This document shows positions 42,843 to 51,456 of a DNA stretch of 64,000 nt, in pieces. Position numbers and translations under genes: made by a program. The first letter of the stretch is position 1. Each line of letters opens with the position of its first letter. This DNA comes from Nonlabens sp. Ci31 (lineage in GTDB: Bacteria; Bacteroidota; Bacteroidia; Flavobacteriales; Flavobacteriaceae), in assembly GCF_012974865.1 (NCBI RefSeq), contig NZ_CP043633.1, forward strand, positions 1 to 64,000, written 5' to 3'. The notes beneath the pieces were generated by a model that was given only the letters and a program-made list of their open reading frames with translations, had not been told where the DNA came from and made no database searches.

Positions 42843-44021
42843 ATGAGCCAAGACATTTCTAAAAGATATGCACAGCGCGGTGTGAGCGCTGGCAAAGAAG
42901 ACGTACATAACGCAATAAAAAACGTAGACAAAGGATTATACCCACAAGCCTTTTGTAAAATTGTTCCTGATTCATTGACTGGGTCAGAAGAGCATTGTTT
43001 GATCATGCATGCAGATGGTGCTGGGACAAAGTCCAGCTTAGCCTATATGTATTGGAAAGAAACTGGTGATCTCTCTGTATGGAAAGGAATCGCTCAAGAT
43101 GCCTTGATCATGAATGTAGACGACCTGCTTTGTGTAGGAGCGACAGATAATATTTTACTTTCTAGCACCATAGGAAGAAACAAAAACTTGATAACAGGAG
43201 AGGTGATTTCGGCCATTATCAATGGAACAGAAGAACTATTAGCCGATCTTAAAAAACACGGCGTAGAAATCATCTCTACCGGTGGAGAGACAGCCGATGT
43301 AGGGGATCTCGTAAGAACCATTATTGTAGATTCTACCGTTACTGCTCGTATGAAACGCAGTGATGTCGTAGACAATGCAAATATAAAAGCTGGAGATGTT
43401 ATTGTAGGATTGTCGAGCTCTGGACAAGCCTCTTATGAAACTGAATATAATGGCGGGATGGGATCCAACGGTCTTACGAGCGCAAGACATGACGTTTTTA
43501 ATAAAAGCTTAAAAGAAAAATATCCCGCAAGTTACGATGCAGCAGTTCCAGAAGATTTGGTGTATTCTGGCTCTAAAAACCTGACCGATCTCGTTGAAGG
43601 AAGTCCGCTGGATGCAGGTAAATTGGTTTTATCTCCTACTCGTACCTATGCGCCTATTATCAAAAAGATTCTAAGCGAGGTCAACCGAGAAGATCTACAT
43701 GGGATGGTACATTGTTCTGGAGGTGCACAAACTAAGATCTTACATTTTGTAAAAGGTTTGCATATTATAAAGAACAATTTATTTGAATTACCGCCTTTGT
43801 TTAAAATGATTCAAGAAGAATCAGGGACGGACTGGAAAGAAATGTATCAGGTATTCAACATGGGTCATCGCATGGAACTCTATGTAAATGAATCTATTGC
43901 TCAAGAAATTATTGACATCTCAAAATCTTTTAATGTAGAGGCAAAAATCATAGGCCGTGTAGAAGCTGCAAGTTCTAAGAAATTGACTATTGATAGTGAG
44001 TTTGGAGTTTTTGAGTATTAG
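42843..44021 (+). CDS. purM: Phosphoribosylformylglycinamidine cyclo-ligase (AIR synthetase)
   Basis: Converts FGAM to AIR with ATP in purine synthesis. The 392-residue product starts MSQDISKRYAQRGVSAGKEDV and has the PurM-family glycine-rich and acidic motifs: HADGAGTKS near residue 56, IMNVDDLLCVGA (87-98), STGGETADVGDL near 138 and MVHCSGGAQTKI near 284. It is longer than the E. coli enzyme (345), as usual in Bacteroidota. Monocistronic; the promoter box lies four bases from the ATG. Confidence 0.92.
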   Translation: MSQDISKRYAQRGVSAGKEDVHNAIKNVDKGLYPQAFCKIVPDSLTGSEEHCLIMHADGAGTKSSLAYMYWKETGDLSVWKGIAQDALIMNVDDLLCVGATDNILLSSTIGRNKNLITGEVISAIINGTEELLADLKKHGVEIISTGGETADVGDLVRTIIVDSTVTARMKRSDVVDNANIKAGDVIVGLSSSGQASYETEYNGGMGSNGLTSARHDVFNKSLKEKYPASYDAAVPEDLVYSGSKNLTDLVEGSPLDAGKLVLSPTRTYAPIIKKILSEVNREDLHGMVHCSGGAQTKILHFVKGLHIIKNNLFELPPLFKMIQEESGTDWKEMYQVFNMGHRMELYVNESIAQEIIDISKSFNVEAKIIGRVEAASSKKLTIDSEFGVFEY

Positions 44022-44126
44022 GTCTGAATAAATATCCCAATTATTTCCTGCATCTAAAAAGATAAATCAACGCAAATAATGGATTATTTCTAGAAGATAC
44101 TGAAACAAGTTCAGTATGTCAGGTCA

Positions 44127-44591
44127 TTAAGTTAAGCTTCTAACAACCTCCAACTTCGGCTCAATATACCGTTTACAAAAAGGCGCCTCTGGTCTGGTGA
44201 GGTAATAATTCTGTATAGATTCTCGCGATGGTTCAAAGGAGACCAATGGCAACACTTTAGTAATGTATGTTTGGTTTCGCTTTCGCGAAAGCGAGCTAAT
44301 AATCCCTTCTATTCTACTTTCTAATTCTTTATCAAAATAATAGATCGCACTTCGATAATCACTGCGACGGCTGTGCTGCTTTGTTGCAGCATGTGTCTGT
44401 AAATGAATATCTATTAATTTTTCCAAACCTACATGATCTGTAAAGTGAATGATCACCGCTTCACTCCTATTTTCGTAAGGAGCCATACTAGCAACATAAC
44501 CCTGCTCTACAAGTTCCACACCGTCAACAGCTTGAAAAACAGCTTCCGTACACCAATGACAGCCACCGCCAAGACCTAATTTGTATTTCAT
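44127..44591 (-). CDS. msrA: Peptide-methionine (S)-S-oxide reductase MsrA
   Basis: Repairs S-epimer methionine sulfoxide in proteins. The catalytic motif is GGGCHWCTEAVF with nucleophile C11; the usual form is GCFW, so His replaces Phe in the aromatic pocket, and a second cysteine at 14 may act as resolving cysteine. At 154 residues it is slightly shorter than typical (170-200), lacking much of the C-terminal tail. An in-frame palindrome encodes LSRKR near residue 100. It starts one base after the stop of the upstream barrel gene. Reductant would be the thioredoxin system. Confidence 0.88.
   Translation of the reverse strand: MKYKLGLGGGCHWCTEAVFQAVDGVELVEQGYVASMAPYENRSEAVIIHFTDHVGLEKLIDIHLQTHAATKQHSRRSDYRSAIYYFDKELESRIEGIISSLSRKRNQTYITKVLPLVSFEPSRESIQNYYLTRPEAPFCKRYIEPKLEVVRSLT
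44278..44293. repeat. Dispersed palindrome (GCTTTCGCGAAAGC family), in msrA
   Basis: 16-bp palindrome (18 bp with flanks, 44277-44294) inside msrA, read as LSRKR. Confidence 0.9.
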
Positions 44592-45197
44592 TTATTTAAA
44601 GCGGTAAGAAATGCCTATTTGGGCTAAAAAACTAATGTCTTCACCAGCTGTCTGCCAATTTTCTGATCCTCTAAAAGAATTGATAGGATCTGTCCATAAA
44701 ACTGCAGTTTCAAAATTTAAACGAAGTTTTTCATGAAGCCTTAAGGAGTATAAACCACCAAAGGTAAGGCTCATAAAACGATTCTCAAGAGCTCTAAGAT
44801 TCGTGTTCTTTTGTTGTTTAAACTCTTGCTGAGTCAGTCCAATTCCAAAATGGTAACCTATGTTAAACATTTTATCTGCTCTTAAACGCTCATATAATAA
44901 TGAGGTTGTGAAGGTCTCCACCATTCCATCTAGCGGTGCAGCAGTCTGATAATCTTCTCCTACTATATTAACACTCGTGTTTTGAACACGCAATTTCACA
45001 GCATCGATACGATCCTTAAAATTATATTTGACATCTAGATATAAAGATGCGGGAGAATCATAAGCGGTAGCCACGTTATTGTCAGCTTCTTCTATAAAAT
45101 AAAAGGCGCCAGTTCCTATTCCAGCTCCTATTTCAATAGTCTGAGCAAAAGAATTCATCGAGAATAAAAAAGCAACTGCTATAAGTAGGTTTTTCAT
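44592..45197 (-). CDS. Putative outer-membrane beta-barrel protein
   Basis: A 201-residue exported protein with a signal peptide (MKNLLIAVAFLFSMNSFAQ). The mature part alternates short amphipathic strands (PASLYLDVKYNFKD; SLTFGGLYSLRLHEKLRLNF) and ends in the barrel-type motif ISYRFK. I do not recognise a specific family. It lies immediately upstream of msrA with no gap, so the two are probably co-transcribed, though a functional link is not obvious. Confidence 0.75.
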   Translation of the reverse strand: MKNLLIAVAFLFSMNSFAQTIEIGAGIGTGAFYFIEEADNNVATAYDSPASLYLDVKYNFKDRIDAVKLRVQNTSVNIVGEDYQTAAPLDGMVETFTTSLLYERLRADKMFNIGYHFGIGLTQQEFKQQKNTNLRALENRFMSLTFGGLYSLRLHEKLRLNFETAVLWTDPINSFRGSENWQTAGEDISFLAQIGISYRFK

Positions 45198-45290
45198 GAC
45201 ACATTGTTTTTTGATAACACATCAATCAGCAAGTTTTATGCCGAAAAATTAACGGTTAATTCCGTATTTTCGCAGGACTTGAATTAGACC

Positions 45291-46367
45291 ATGATAGATA
45301 AATTAAATATTGTAAAAAATCGTTTTGACGAGGTGAATGACTTGATCATACAGCCAGATGTAATATCTGATCAAAAACGATATGTACAACTTACCAAAGA
45401 ATATAAAGATCTTAAAAAACTCATGGACAAGCGTGAGATTTATGTAGAACTTACGGCAAATCTAGAAGAAGCACAAGACATTATATCTGACGGTAGCGAT
45501 GCCGATATGGTAGAAATGGCTCAAATGCAACTGGACGAAGCTAAAGAAGCTATTCCTGTACTAGAGGAGGAAATACGCATGATGCTGGTTCCTAAAGACC
45601 CAGAAGATGCTAAAAATGCCGTGATGGAAATACGTGCTGGTGCAGGTGGAGATGAAGCGAGTATTTTTGCTGGTGATCTTTTTAGAATGTATGAAAAGTA
45701 TTGCTCTAGTAAAGGCTGGAGTACCAGTATCGTAGACACGAGCCATGGAACTAGTGGTGGTTATAAAGAAATCATCATGGAAGTAAATGGTGATGACGTT
45801 TATGGGACTTTAAAGTTTGAAGCTGGCGTACACCGTGTACAACGCGTACCTCAAACGGAAACTCAAGGACGTGTGCATACCAGTGCTGCAACGGTTATGG
45901 TATTACCGGAAGCTGAAGAATTTGACTTAGAACTAGACATGACTGAGGTACGTATAGAGCGCACCACCTCTACTGGTCCTGGGGGACAGTCGGTAAACAC
46001 GACCTACTCTGCCATTAAATTACACCACGAGCCTACTGGAATGATTGTAAGTTGTCAAGATCAAAAGTCTTCTCATAAAAACTTAGAGAAAGCCCTCAAA
46101 GTATTGCGTTCTCGTTTATATGATATCGAACTAGCAAAGAAAATGGCAGCCGACTCTGAAAAGCGCAAAAGCATGGTAAGTACGGGTGACCGTAGTGCCA
46201 AGATTAGAACCTATAATTATTCACAAGGTCGCGTTACAGATCACCGCATCAACTTGACGTTGTATGACCTGGATAATATCATTAATGGTGATATTCAAAA
46301 AATCATTGATGAACTTCGACTGGTAGATAATACCGAGAAGTTACAGATGAATGATGACGACATATAA
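45291..46367 (+). CDS. prfA: Peptide chain release factor 1
   Basis: Class I release factor that recognises UAA and UAG stops and triggers peptide release. The GGQ motif is at 231-233 (TGPGGQSVN), with the codon-recognition domain before it. Length 358 is normal. It precedes pyrF by 25 bases, and the pair looks like an operon, an arrangement I recall from other Flavobacteriia. Upstream, TATTTTCG resembles a -7 box with one mismatch. Confidence 0.97.
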   Translation: MIDKLNIVKNRFDEVNDLIIQPDVISDQKRYVQLTKEYKDLKKLMDKREIYVELTANLEEAQDIISDGSDADMVEMAQMQLDEAKEAIPVLEEEIRMMLVPKDPEDAKNAVMEIRAGAGGDEASIFAGDLFRMYEKYCSSKGWSTSIVDTSHGTSGGYKEIIMEVNGDDVYGTLKFEAGVHRVQRVPQTETQGRVHTSAATVMVLPEAEEFDLELDMTEVRIERTTSTGPGGQSVNTTYSAIKLHHEPTGMIVSCQDQKSSHKNLEKALKVLRSRLYDIELAKKMAADSEKRKSMVSTGDRSAKIRTYNYSQGRVTDHRINLTLYDLDNIINGDIQKIIDELRLVDNTEKLQMNDDDI

Positions 46368-46392
46368 CGGAGCATAGCAGCAAAGTATACAA

Positions 46393-47202
46393 ATGACTTT
46401 AGAAAACCTTACCACCCAAATACTTGAGAAAAAATCCTTCCTATGCATAGGATTGGATGTAGATTTAGAAAAAGTACCCGCTCATTTATTACAGGAAGAA
46501 GATCCTATTTTTGCTTTTGCGAAAGCGATTATCGACGCCACTCACGACTTATGTGTAGCTTATAAACCCAATACAGCATTCTTTGAGGCTTATGGGGTAA
46601 AAGGGTGGATCGCTTTAGAAAAAATCAGTAACTACCTCAACGAGAATTATCCAGATCACTTTAGCATAGCAGATGCCAAACGTGGCGATATAGGAAATAC
46701 TTCTACTCGATATGCCAAAGCATTTTACGAAGATTTGAATTTTGACAGTGTCACGATTGCTCCCTATATGGGTAAAGATTCTGTAGAGCCATTTCTGGCT
46801 TTTGAAAATAAATTTGCTATTCTTCTTGCACTCACATCCAACCGAGGAGCCTATGATTTTCAGACCAAAACGGTAGATGGAACACCACTGTATCAAGAAG
46901 TCCTTAAAACCGCTGCGCAATACAACAATAGCGACAGGTTAATGTATGTAGTAGGCGCTACAAAAGCTAAGTACCTAAAAGAAATACGTAAGATTGTTCC
47001 CGATGCATTTTTATTAGTTCCTGGCGTAGGTGCACAAGGAGGCAGTCTGGAAGAAGTAGTAAAGTATGGTAAAAATGATCAGGTAGGATTATTAGTAAAT
47101 TCTTCTCGCGGTATCATCTACGCTTCAAAAGACAAAGACTATGCTGAAGCTGCGAGAGCTAAAGCAAAGGAATTGCAGGAGCAAATGGCTGGGTTGATTT
47201 AG
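46393..47202 (+). CDS. pyrF: Orotidine 5'-phosphate decarboxylase (long type)
   Basis: Decarboxylates OMP to UMP in pyrimidine synthesis. The catalytic DAKRGD segment gives D94, K96 and D99; KPNTAFFE and GAQGG phosphate-side motifs are present. At 269 residues it belongs to the longer type-2 subfamily. It carries a one-mismatch palindrome variant read as FAKA at about 41-44. Downstream of prfA with a 25-base gap and no terminator between. Confidence 0.96.
   Translation: MTLENLTTQILEKKSFLCIGLDVDLEKVPAHLLQEEDPIFAFAKAIIDATHDLCVAYKPNTAFFEAYGVKGWIALEKISNYLNENYPDHFSIADAKRGDIGNTSTRYAKAFYEDLNFDSVTIAPYMGKDSVEPFLAFENKFAILLALTSNRGAYDFQTKTVDGTPLYQEVLKTAAQYNNSDRLMYVVGATKAKYLKEIRKIVPDAFLLVPGVGAQGGSLEEVVKYGKNDQVGLLVNSSRGIIYASKDKDYAEAARAKAKELQEQMAGLI
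46513..46526. repeat. Palindrome variant in pyrF
   Basis: GCTTTTGCGAAAGC: one mismatch from the family core, read as FAKA. It may be a diverged copy or chance. Confidence 0.5.
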
Positions 47203-47745
47203 AAAAAGCTTTATAGAAAGTTCTAGCATCACAGCCCCATCGTCCTAGCAGACATTTCTCCAAAAGGGAAACTCCATCAAGTTGACTTTTGATAAAAAGC
47301 AAAGCGATGCCGCTATGCAGCGGCATGACATTAAGCTTTAAAAGCTCTTTTCCTTAAAAAATGAAAATGGGGCTAAGCGAGTTCAGCAAGCTTTGGTCGG
47401 AAAGGTTGAAAGAAGATGGAAACCTTCTCTAGAATTAGCAGCATTTTAAAGCGTTTAAAAAACGAAAACAAAATTTAGCGCTACGATCCTCTTATTTAAT
47501 TCGTACACAAATTAAATTTTCCCTTTGAGAAAAGCGGGAAGCTTTAAAATTACATAATCAATACTCTGCTAAGATCTTTTAATGCATGTTCTATTTGAAA
47601 AAACCTAAACACCCTAGTTCTCTTAATTTTAAATATTTATATTAAAATGTAAAAACTCTCGATTAAAGCATTTCCCTTCAGACCAATGGAAAACGGGTTA
47701 CTCCCGCTATGCTGAGAACCAAAAGGCTTTGACAAGATGCTGGAA
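47203..47745. other. Intergenic region with repeat remnants
   Basis: No gene seen over 543 bases. It contains a third copy of the CCCAT(T/C)GTCCT..GCAGACATTTCTCC repeat at 47236-47275, and a compact hairpin ATGCCGCT/AGCGGCAT (47307-47326, loop ATGC) resembling a REP-type element without a T run. The rest is AT-rich and stop-dense. Confidence 0.55.
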
Positions 47746-48546
47746 TCAATTCCTAAACACCATAATCAAACGATCTGAAGTTTGTTGATCATAGTCTTCT
47801 AAATGGTAACTACCGTAAACCTCTATAAGATCTACTCCAGCAGCTGCAAAATACCTTTGGAAATCCTCTAAGGTTAAGGCACTTACTCTTTCGGTAAAAT
47901 GGTAGTCGTGATCGTTATCTCTAAATTCTATCTCTTTGTATATAAAACCATTTTCAAAACGCCTGGAATTATGAAAGGTGATACCTGCTTCCGTTTTAGA
48001 GTTTTGTGCTACTAGATTTTTAATCACGTAACTCACATTCATAAAATCAATCACTCCATAACCACCTGGTTTCAAGTTTTCTTTAATAGCCTTGATCGTC
48101 CTTAAGTTATCAGCGGCGTCATCAAAGTAACCAAAGCTAGTGAAAAGGTTAAAAACAGCATCAAAAGTCTGGTCATAAGCACGCGTCATGTTGTGCACAT
48201 GAAACTCGATACGAGAAGCATCGATAGGATTTAAGCTGTTGCTTTCTTCATTATTTGATACTCGCGATGAGGACTTTCTTAATTCCGCTTTCGCGAAAGC
48301 GATACTACTATCACTCAAATCAACTCCAGTAACACGATATCCCAGTTGATTGAGATACATACTATGACGGCCACGACCACAGGCGAGGTCCATAATATGA
48401 GCATTCTCATCCAACTTTAATCGCTGGCTAAGGCGCTGCATGAACGCTCCAGCCTCCGTGTAATCACGATCTCGATATAGGATGTGGTAATAAGGCGTAT
48501 CAAACCAACTGGCGAACCACTGATCTGATGTGTTTAGATTGCTCAT
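47746..48546 (-). CDS. Class I SAM-dependent methyltransferase
   Basis: A 266-residue protein from the ATG at 48546; a longer frame to 48579 is rejected because the -7 box TATTTTTG (48553-48560) lies inside it. The SAM site is IMDLACGRGRHSMYLNQLG, split here by the GxGxH pattern, and motif II/III follow (GVDLSD, then FDAVFNLFTSFGYF). Between motif I and the next strand there is an insertion of about 25 residues that begins with a palindrome-encoded FAKA and is rich in S and N; it is unlikely to be part of the core fold. Substrate unknown. Confidence 0.85.
   Translation of the reverse strand: MSNLNTSDQWFASWFDTPYYHILYRDRDYTEAGAFMQRLSQRLKLDENAHIMDLACGRGRHSMYLNQLGYRVTGVDLSDSSIAFAKAELRKSSSRVSNNEESNSLNPIDASRIEFHVHNMTRAYDQTFDAVFNLFTSFGYFDDAADNLRTIKAIKENLKPGGYGVIDFMNVSYVIKNLVAQNSKTEAGITFHNSRRFENGFIYKEIEFRDNDHDYHFTERVSALTLEDFQRYFAAAGVDLIEVYGSYHLEDYDQQTSDRLIMVFRN
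48286..48301. repeat. Dispersed palindrome (GCTTTCGCGAAAGC family), in the methyltransferase
   Basis: 16-bp palindrome read as FAKA, at the start of a poorly conserved insertion in the gene. Confidence 0.9.
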
Positions 48547-48552
48547 AGACCG

Positions 48553-48571
48553 CAAAAATACCTTAATTTTG
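48553..48571. promoter_or_regulatory. Back-to-back divergent -7 boxes
   Basis: TATTTTTG on the minus strand (48553-48560) serves the methyltransferase (ATG 48546), and TAATTTTG on the plus strand (48564-48571) serves the THUMP methyltransferase (ATG 48585). Only three bases separate the boxes. Confidence 0.6.
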
Positions 48572-48584
48572 TCGATCAAATTCC

Positions 48585-49763
48585 ATGATGATGTCCCAAA
48601 ATTTTAAGATGATTGCCAAAACGATTTTTGGCCTAGAAGAAGTACTTGAACAAGAACTGAAACAACTGGGTGCCACAAACATAAAACGTGGTGTGCGCAT
48701 GGTGGAATTTACTGGAGACCAAGGCTTTATGTATAAAGCAAATATGATGTTGCGTACCGCTATCAGGATTTTAAAACCTATTTATAGCTTTACAGCACGC
48801 AATGAAGTCGATCTTTACGATGGGATTTATCAATACGACTGGTCGAAGCATCTTACACATCATGATACACTCGCAGTTCATGGAACAATTGCTTCTCAAT
48901 ATTTTAATCACAGCCAGTATGTGGCATTGAAAACCAAGGATGCAATCGTAGATCAAATACGTCGCAATACAGGTCAAAGACCAGATGTGGATACCAGACA
49001 TCCTGATTTAAGAATATCAGTGCATATTAACGACCAGAATGTAGACGTGTCACTAGACACTAGTGGTGAACCCTTATACAAACGCGGTTATAGAACAATG
49101 ACTAATGAGGCTCCAATCAATGAAGTTTTGGCAGCTGGAATTATATTATTGAGCAATTGGGACCAGCGTTCTACATTTATAGATCCTATGTGTGGTAGTG
49201 GCACGATTGCTATCGAGGCCGCTATGATAGGGGCTAACATTGCTCCTAACATCAACCGTAATGAATTTGGTTTTGAAAAATGGCCTGATTATGACAATGA
49301 GCTTTTTGAAAACATTCAAGCGAGTTGTTTAAAGAAAATGCGCGAATTTGACGGTAAAATTATCGCCCGTGATGCTGATGGTTATGTCATAGAAAAAGCT
49401 GTAGAAAATATAAAAAATGCCAATCTTACGGATTTCATTAATGTAGAAAAAGGAGATTTTTTTAGAGATCATCAAAGTGCGAGTGCTTTTTTAATGTTCA
49501 ATCCGCCCTATGATGAGCGTATTTCTGTGGATGTGGAAGAATTTTACAAAGAGATAGGTGACACCTTAAAGCAGCGTTATGCCGGTTCTACCGCATGGAT
49601 GATTACTGGAAATCTGGATGCATTGAAATTTGTCGGTTTACGTCCTTCTCGCAAGATCCAATTGTACAACGGTAAGATAGAGGCTAAGCTTGTGAAATAC
49701 GAAATGTATAAAGGAACGAAGAAATTGCATAAGGTAAGAGCTCGTGAGGAAGAGGAAGAATAG
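48585..49763 (+). CDS. THUMP-domain 23S rRNA methyltransferase (RlmL N-terminal type)
   Basis: A 392-residue RNA methyltransferase: N-terminal THUMP RNA-binding domain (about 45-155), then a Rossmann SAM domain with TFIDPMCGSGTIAIEAAM near 195-212 and the catalytic FNPPYDER with N306, P307, P308, Y309. NPPY is typical of N6-adenine or N2-guanine modification of nucleic acids. The layout resembles the RlmL half of RlmKL, which makes m2G in 23S rRNA; the exact target is inferred. Start codon: three ATGs in a row at 48585; the first is used. A G-quadruplex-like repeat lies directly after the stop. Confidence 0.9.
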   Translation: MMMSQNFKMIAKTIFGLEEVLEQELKQLGATNIKRGVRMVEFTGDQGFMYKANMMLRTAIRILKPIYSFTARNEVDLYDGIYQYDWSKHLTHHDTLAVHGTIASQYFNHSQYVALKTKDAIVDQIRRNTGQRPDVDTRHPDLRISVHINDQNVDVSLDTSGEPLYKRGYRTMTNEAPINEVLAAGIILLSNWDQRSTFIDPMCGSGTIAIEAAMIGANIAPNINRNEFGFEKWPDYDNELFENIQASCLKKMREFDGKIIARDADGYVIEKAVENIKNANLTDFINVEKGDFFRDHQSASAFLMFNPPYDERISVDVEEFYKEIGDTLKQRYAGSTAWMITGNLDALKFVGLRPSRKIQLYNGKIEAKLVKYEMYKGTKKLHKVRAREEEEE

Positions 49764-49769
49764 GTATTA

Positions 49770-49793
49770 GGGATTAGGGATGTGGGATGAGGG
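49770..49793 (+). other. G-quadruplex-type repeat after the THUMP gene
   Basis: Four GGG tracts with three 4-base loops (ATTA, ATGT, ATGA) at 49770-49793, followed by further GATGAGG units. It starts seven bases after the stop codon. Such G runs stand out in this AT-rich DNA. Confidence 0.7.
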
Positions 49794-49822
49794 ATGAGGT
49801 AAAACTCTATTTAATAACTTTG

Positions 49823-50025
49823 CGATAGAACAAGCCGCTCCCTGAGAAATTTGGAATTAGCTATGAATGTTAATGGAAGAATATCGAGCTATATTTTCTG
49901 GAATAACAATAGTGGATTTTACAGTAAGCGTTGGAAAAGTAAATTACGATAGAACAAGCCGATCCCTGACAAATTTGGAATTAACTGTAATTAAAAAATT
50001 AAAAATCAAGAGCTAAATTTTCTGG
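49823..50025 (+). repeat. Two imperfect direct repeats of about 78 bp
   Basis: Copies begin CGATAGAACAAGCCG at 49823 and 49947 (124 bases apart) and share CTCCCTGA/ATCCCTGA, AAATTTGGAATTA and a common end ATTTTCTGG. The gap 49764-50093 has no gene otherwise. Confidence 0.7.
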
Positions 50026-50093
50026 GATGTCAACTAATATTTTACATAGGCATAAATCAGTCTTGGTCAACTCTAAACTCATAACTTCAAAAC

Positions 50094-50762
50094 ATGAATT
50101 TACTTCTACCTTTTCTTGCTGTTTTATTGGGTTTTGCTGCGGCACTACTGGTCAAACCACAATCTAAAAACCGCGTGAAGTTGCTGCTGGCTTTTTCAGG
50201 AGCCTTTTTATTGAGTGCGGTGGCTAGTGAGTTTTTACCTGAGATTTACAAAAGTGGCGACAGTACTTATGGCGCTTACCTTATGGGAGGGGTATTCTTG
50301 CAAATTATCCTAGAGTTCTTTTCTAAAGGAGCTGAGCATGGTCATTTGCACATCCATAAAGAAGTGGCTGTTTTTCCTTACTTGCTTTTTGGGAGTTTGT
50401 GCCTACATGCATTTCTAGAAGGAATGCCATTACAAGGCGAAACGAGTATGATTTATGGAATCGCAATTCATAAAATACCTATTGCCTTTATTTTTACTTC
50501 CTTTTTACTATCGAGTAAATACACTAGGTGGAATACGGTCCTTATTATATTGTTTTTTGCAGCGATGTCACCTTTGGGAAGTCTTGCTGCTGGAAACCTG
50601 GAGTTCCTTCAAGATTTTATGCTACCCATCAAAGCTATAGTTGCTGGAATTGTTCTTCATGTTTCTACCACTCTTATTCTAGAAGCTAGTGAAGCACATA
50701 AATTTAATCTGGCTAAGATTGTGGTGATGGTTTTGGGTGGAGTATTGGGGTTTGTATTGTAA
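50094..50762 (+). CDS. ZIP family metal transporter
   Basis: A 222-residue inner-membrane protein with about eight helices. Zinc-type signatures are the histidine-rich loop EHGHLHIHKE (about 83-92), LCLHAFLEGMPLQG near 102-115 and GIAIHKIPIAF near 123-133, which carry the metal-binding H, E and N positions of ZIP proteins. It likely imports Zn2+ or a related divalent metal. Monocistronic in a region of remnants; no clear -7 box was seen. Confidence 0.88.
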   Translation: MNLLLPFLAVLLGFAAALLVKPQSKNRVKLLLAFSGAFLLSAVASEFLPEIYKSGDSTYGAYLMGGVFLQIILEFFSKGAEHGHLHIHKEVAVFPYLLFGSLCLHAFLEGMPLQGETSMIYGIAIHKIPIAFIFTSFLLSSKYTRWNTVLIILFFAAMSPLGSLAAGNLEFLQDFMLPIKAIVAGIVLHVSTTLILEASEAHKFNLAKIVVMVLGGVLGFVL

Positions 50763-50942
50763 GTGAAAGATTCTCTTCTAAGATCTTTATATAATTCTAA
50801 AGTCTCCTAGATGATTTAGATAGAATACCTACCTTCTCAGCAGGCGATCATTAATTGGAACCCTACTGCTATCCCTTAAAACAAACTGTTTTTTTTAATT
50901 ACAATCAAAATCCTGCATATTAAAGCCGTGCAAAACTAAATC

Positions 50943-51170
50943 GATATTCCGAAAATACAACTCATTGAAAAAACAGAGAACTGTGATGATGTTTCTCTTT
51001 TAAACTCCATATTAGAGATTTTAAAAGATAATAAGACAGTTAAAGAACCAGAAATCATCTATGAGACTGATTTTGATCTTGAAAAGGAATTAGATGAGGC
51101 TCTTTAAGACATAGCAGCCAGATGGTTTCACACTCACGAAGAAGCATTGAAACTAATTAGAAGTTGGTAG
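50943..51170 (+). pseudogene. Decayed antitoxin gene of a type II TA module
   Basis: An open frame (DIPKIQLIEKTENCDDVSLL and onward) runs to TAA at 51105-51107 and continues in the same frame after that stop as DIAARWFHTHEEALKLIRSW to 51170. The two parts together resemble the small antitoxin of a Bacteroidota RelE/ParE-type module, interrupted by one stop. The 5' end lacks a good start: an in-frame TAA lies at 50937-50939, and a one-base deletion would restore a start-like reading. Paired with the toxin remnant below. Family assignment is by pattern memory. Confidence 0.6.
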
Positions 51171-51171
51171 T

Positions 51172-51456
51172 TTGATTATCCGGTCTCCAAAATCCCTATA
51201 AGATCTTGAGCAAACACGAGAGAATTTAACGTAATTCGCTCGTTTTGTTACTTCAAAAATCCAGAGTGAGTTAGAGGGTATATTCATACAATTAGAATCG
51301 AACCCAGATCAATTCCCAATAATTGATTCCAAAAAGAAAACACATAAAGCAATTCTTTTAACCTATAATTCTATATATTTTGGAGTAATTAATGGCAATG
51401 TGCATATTTTGAAGTTCTTCTCCAACAGACAAAATCCAAATAAACTAAATTTCTAA
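51172..51456 (+). pseudogene. Decayed RelE/ParE-type toxin gene
   Basis: A frame of 94 codons with two in-frame stops (51199-51201 and 51232-51234). It reads LIIRSPKSL*DLEQTRENLT, then after the second stop SELEGIFIQLESNPDQFPII and AILLTYNSIYFGVINGNVHI, ending in FFSNRQNPNKLNF. This pattern is typical of RelE/ParE-superfamily toxins. No start codon remains. It begins one base after the antitoxin remnant and its stop overlaps the convergent hemolysin III gene. It is inactive. Confidence 0.7.

Noticed and set aside
47307..47326. Terminator for pyrF
   Set aside because: A good short hairpin (ATGCCGCT/AGCGGCAT), but it has no T run and lies over 100 bases after the stop; kept only as a repeat remnant.
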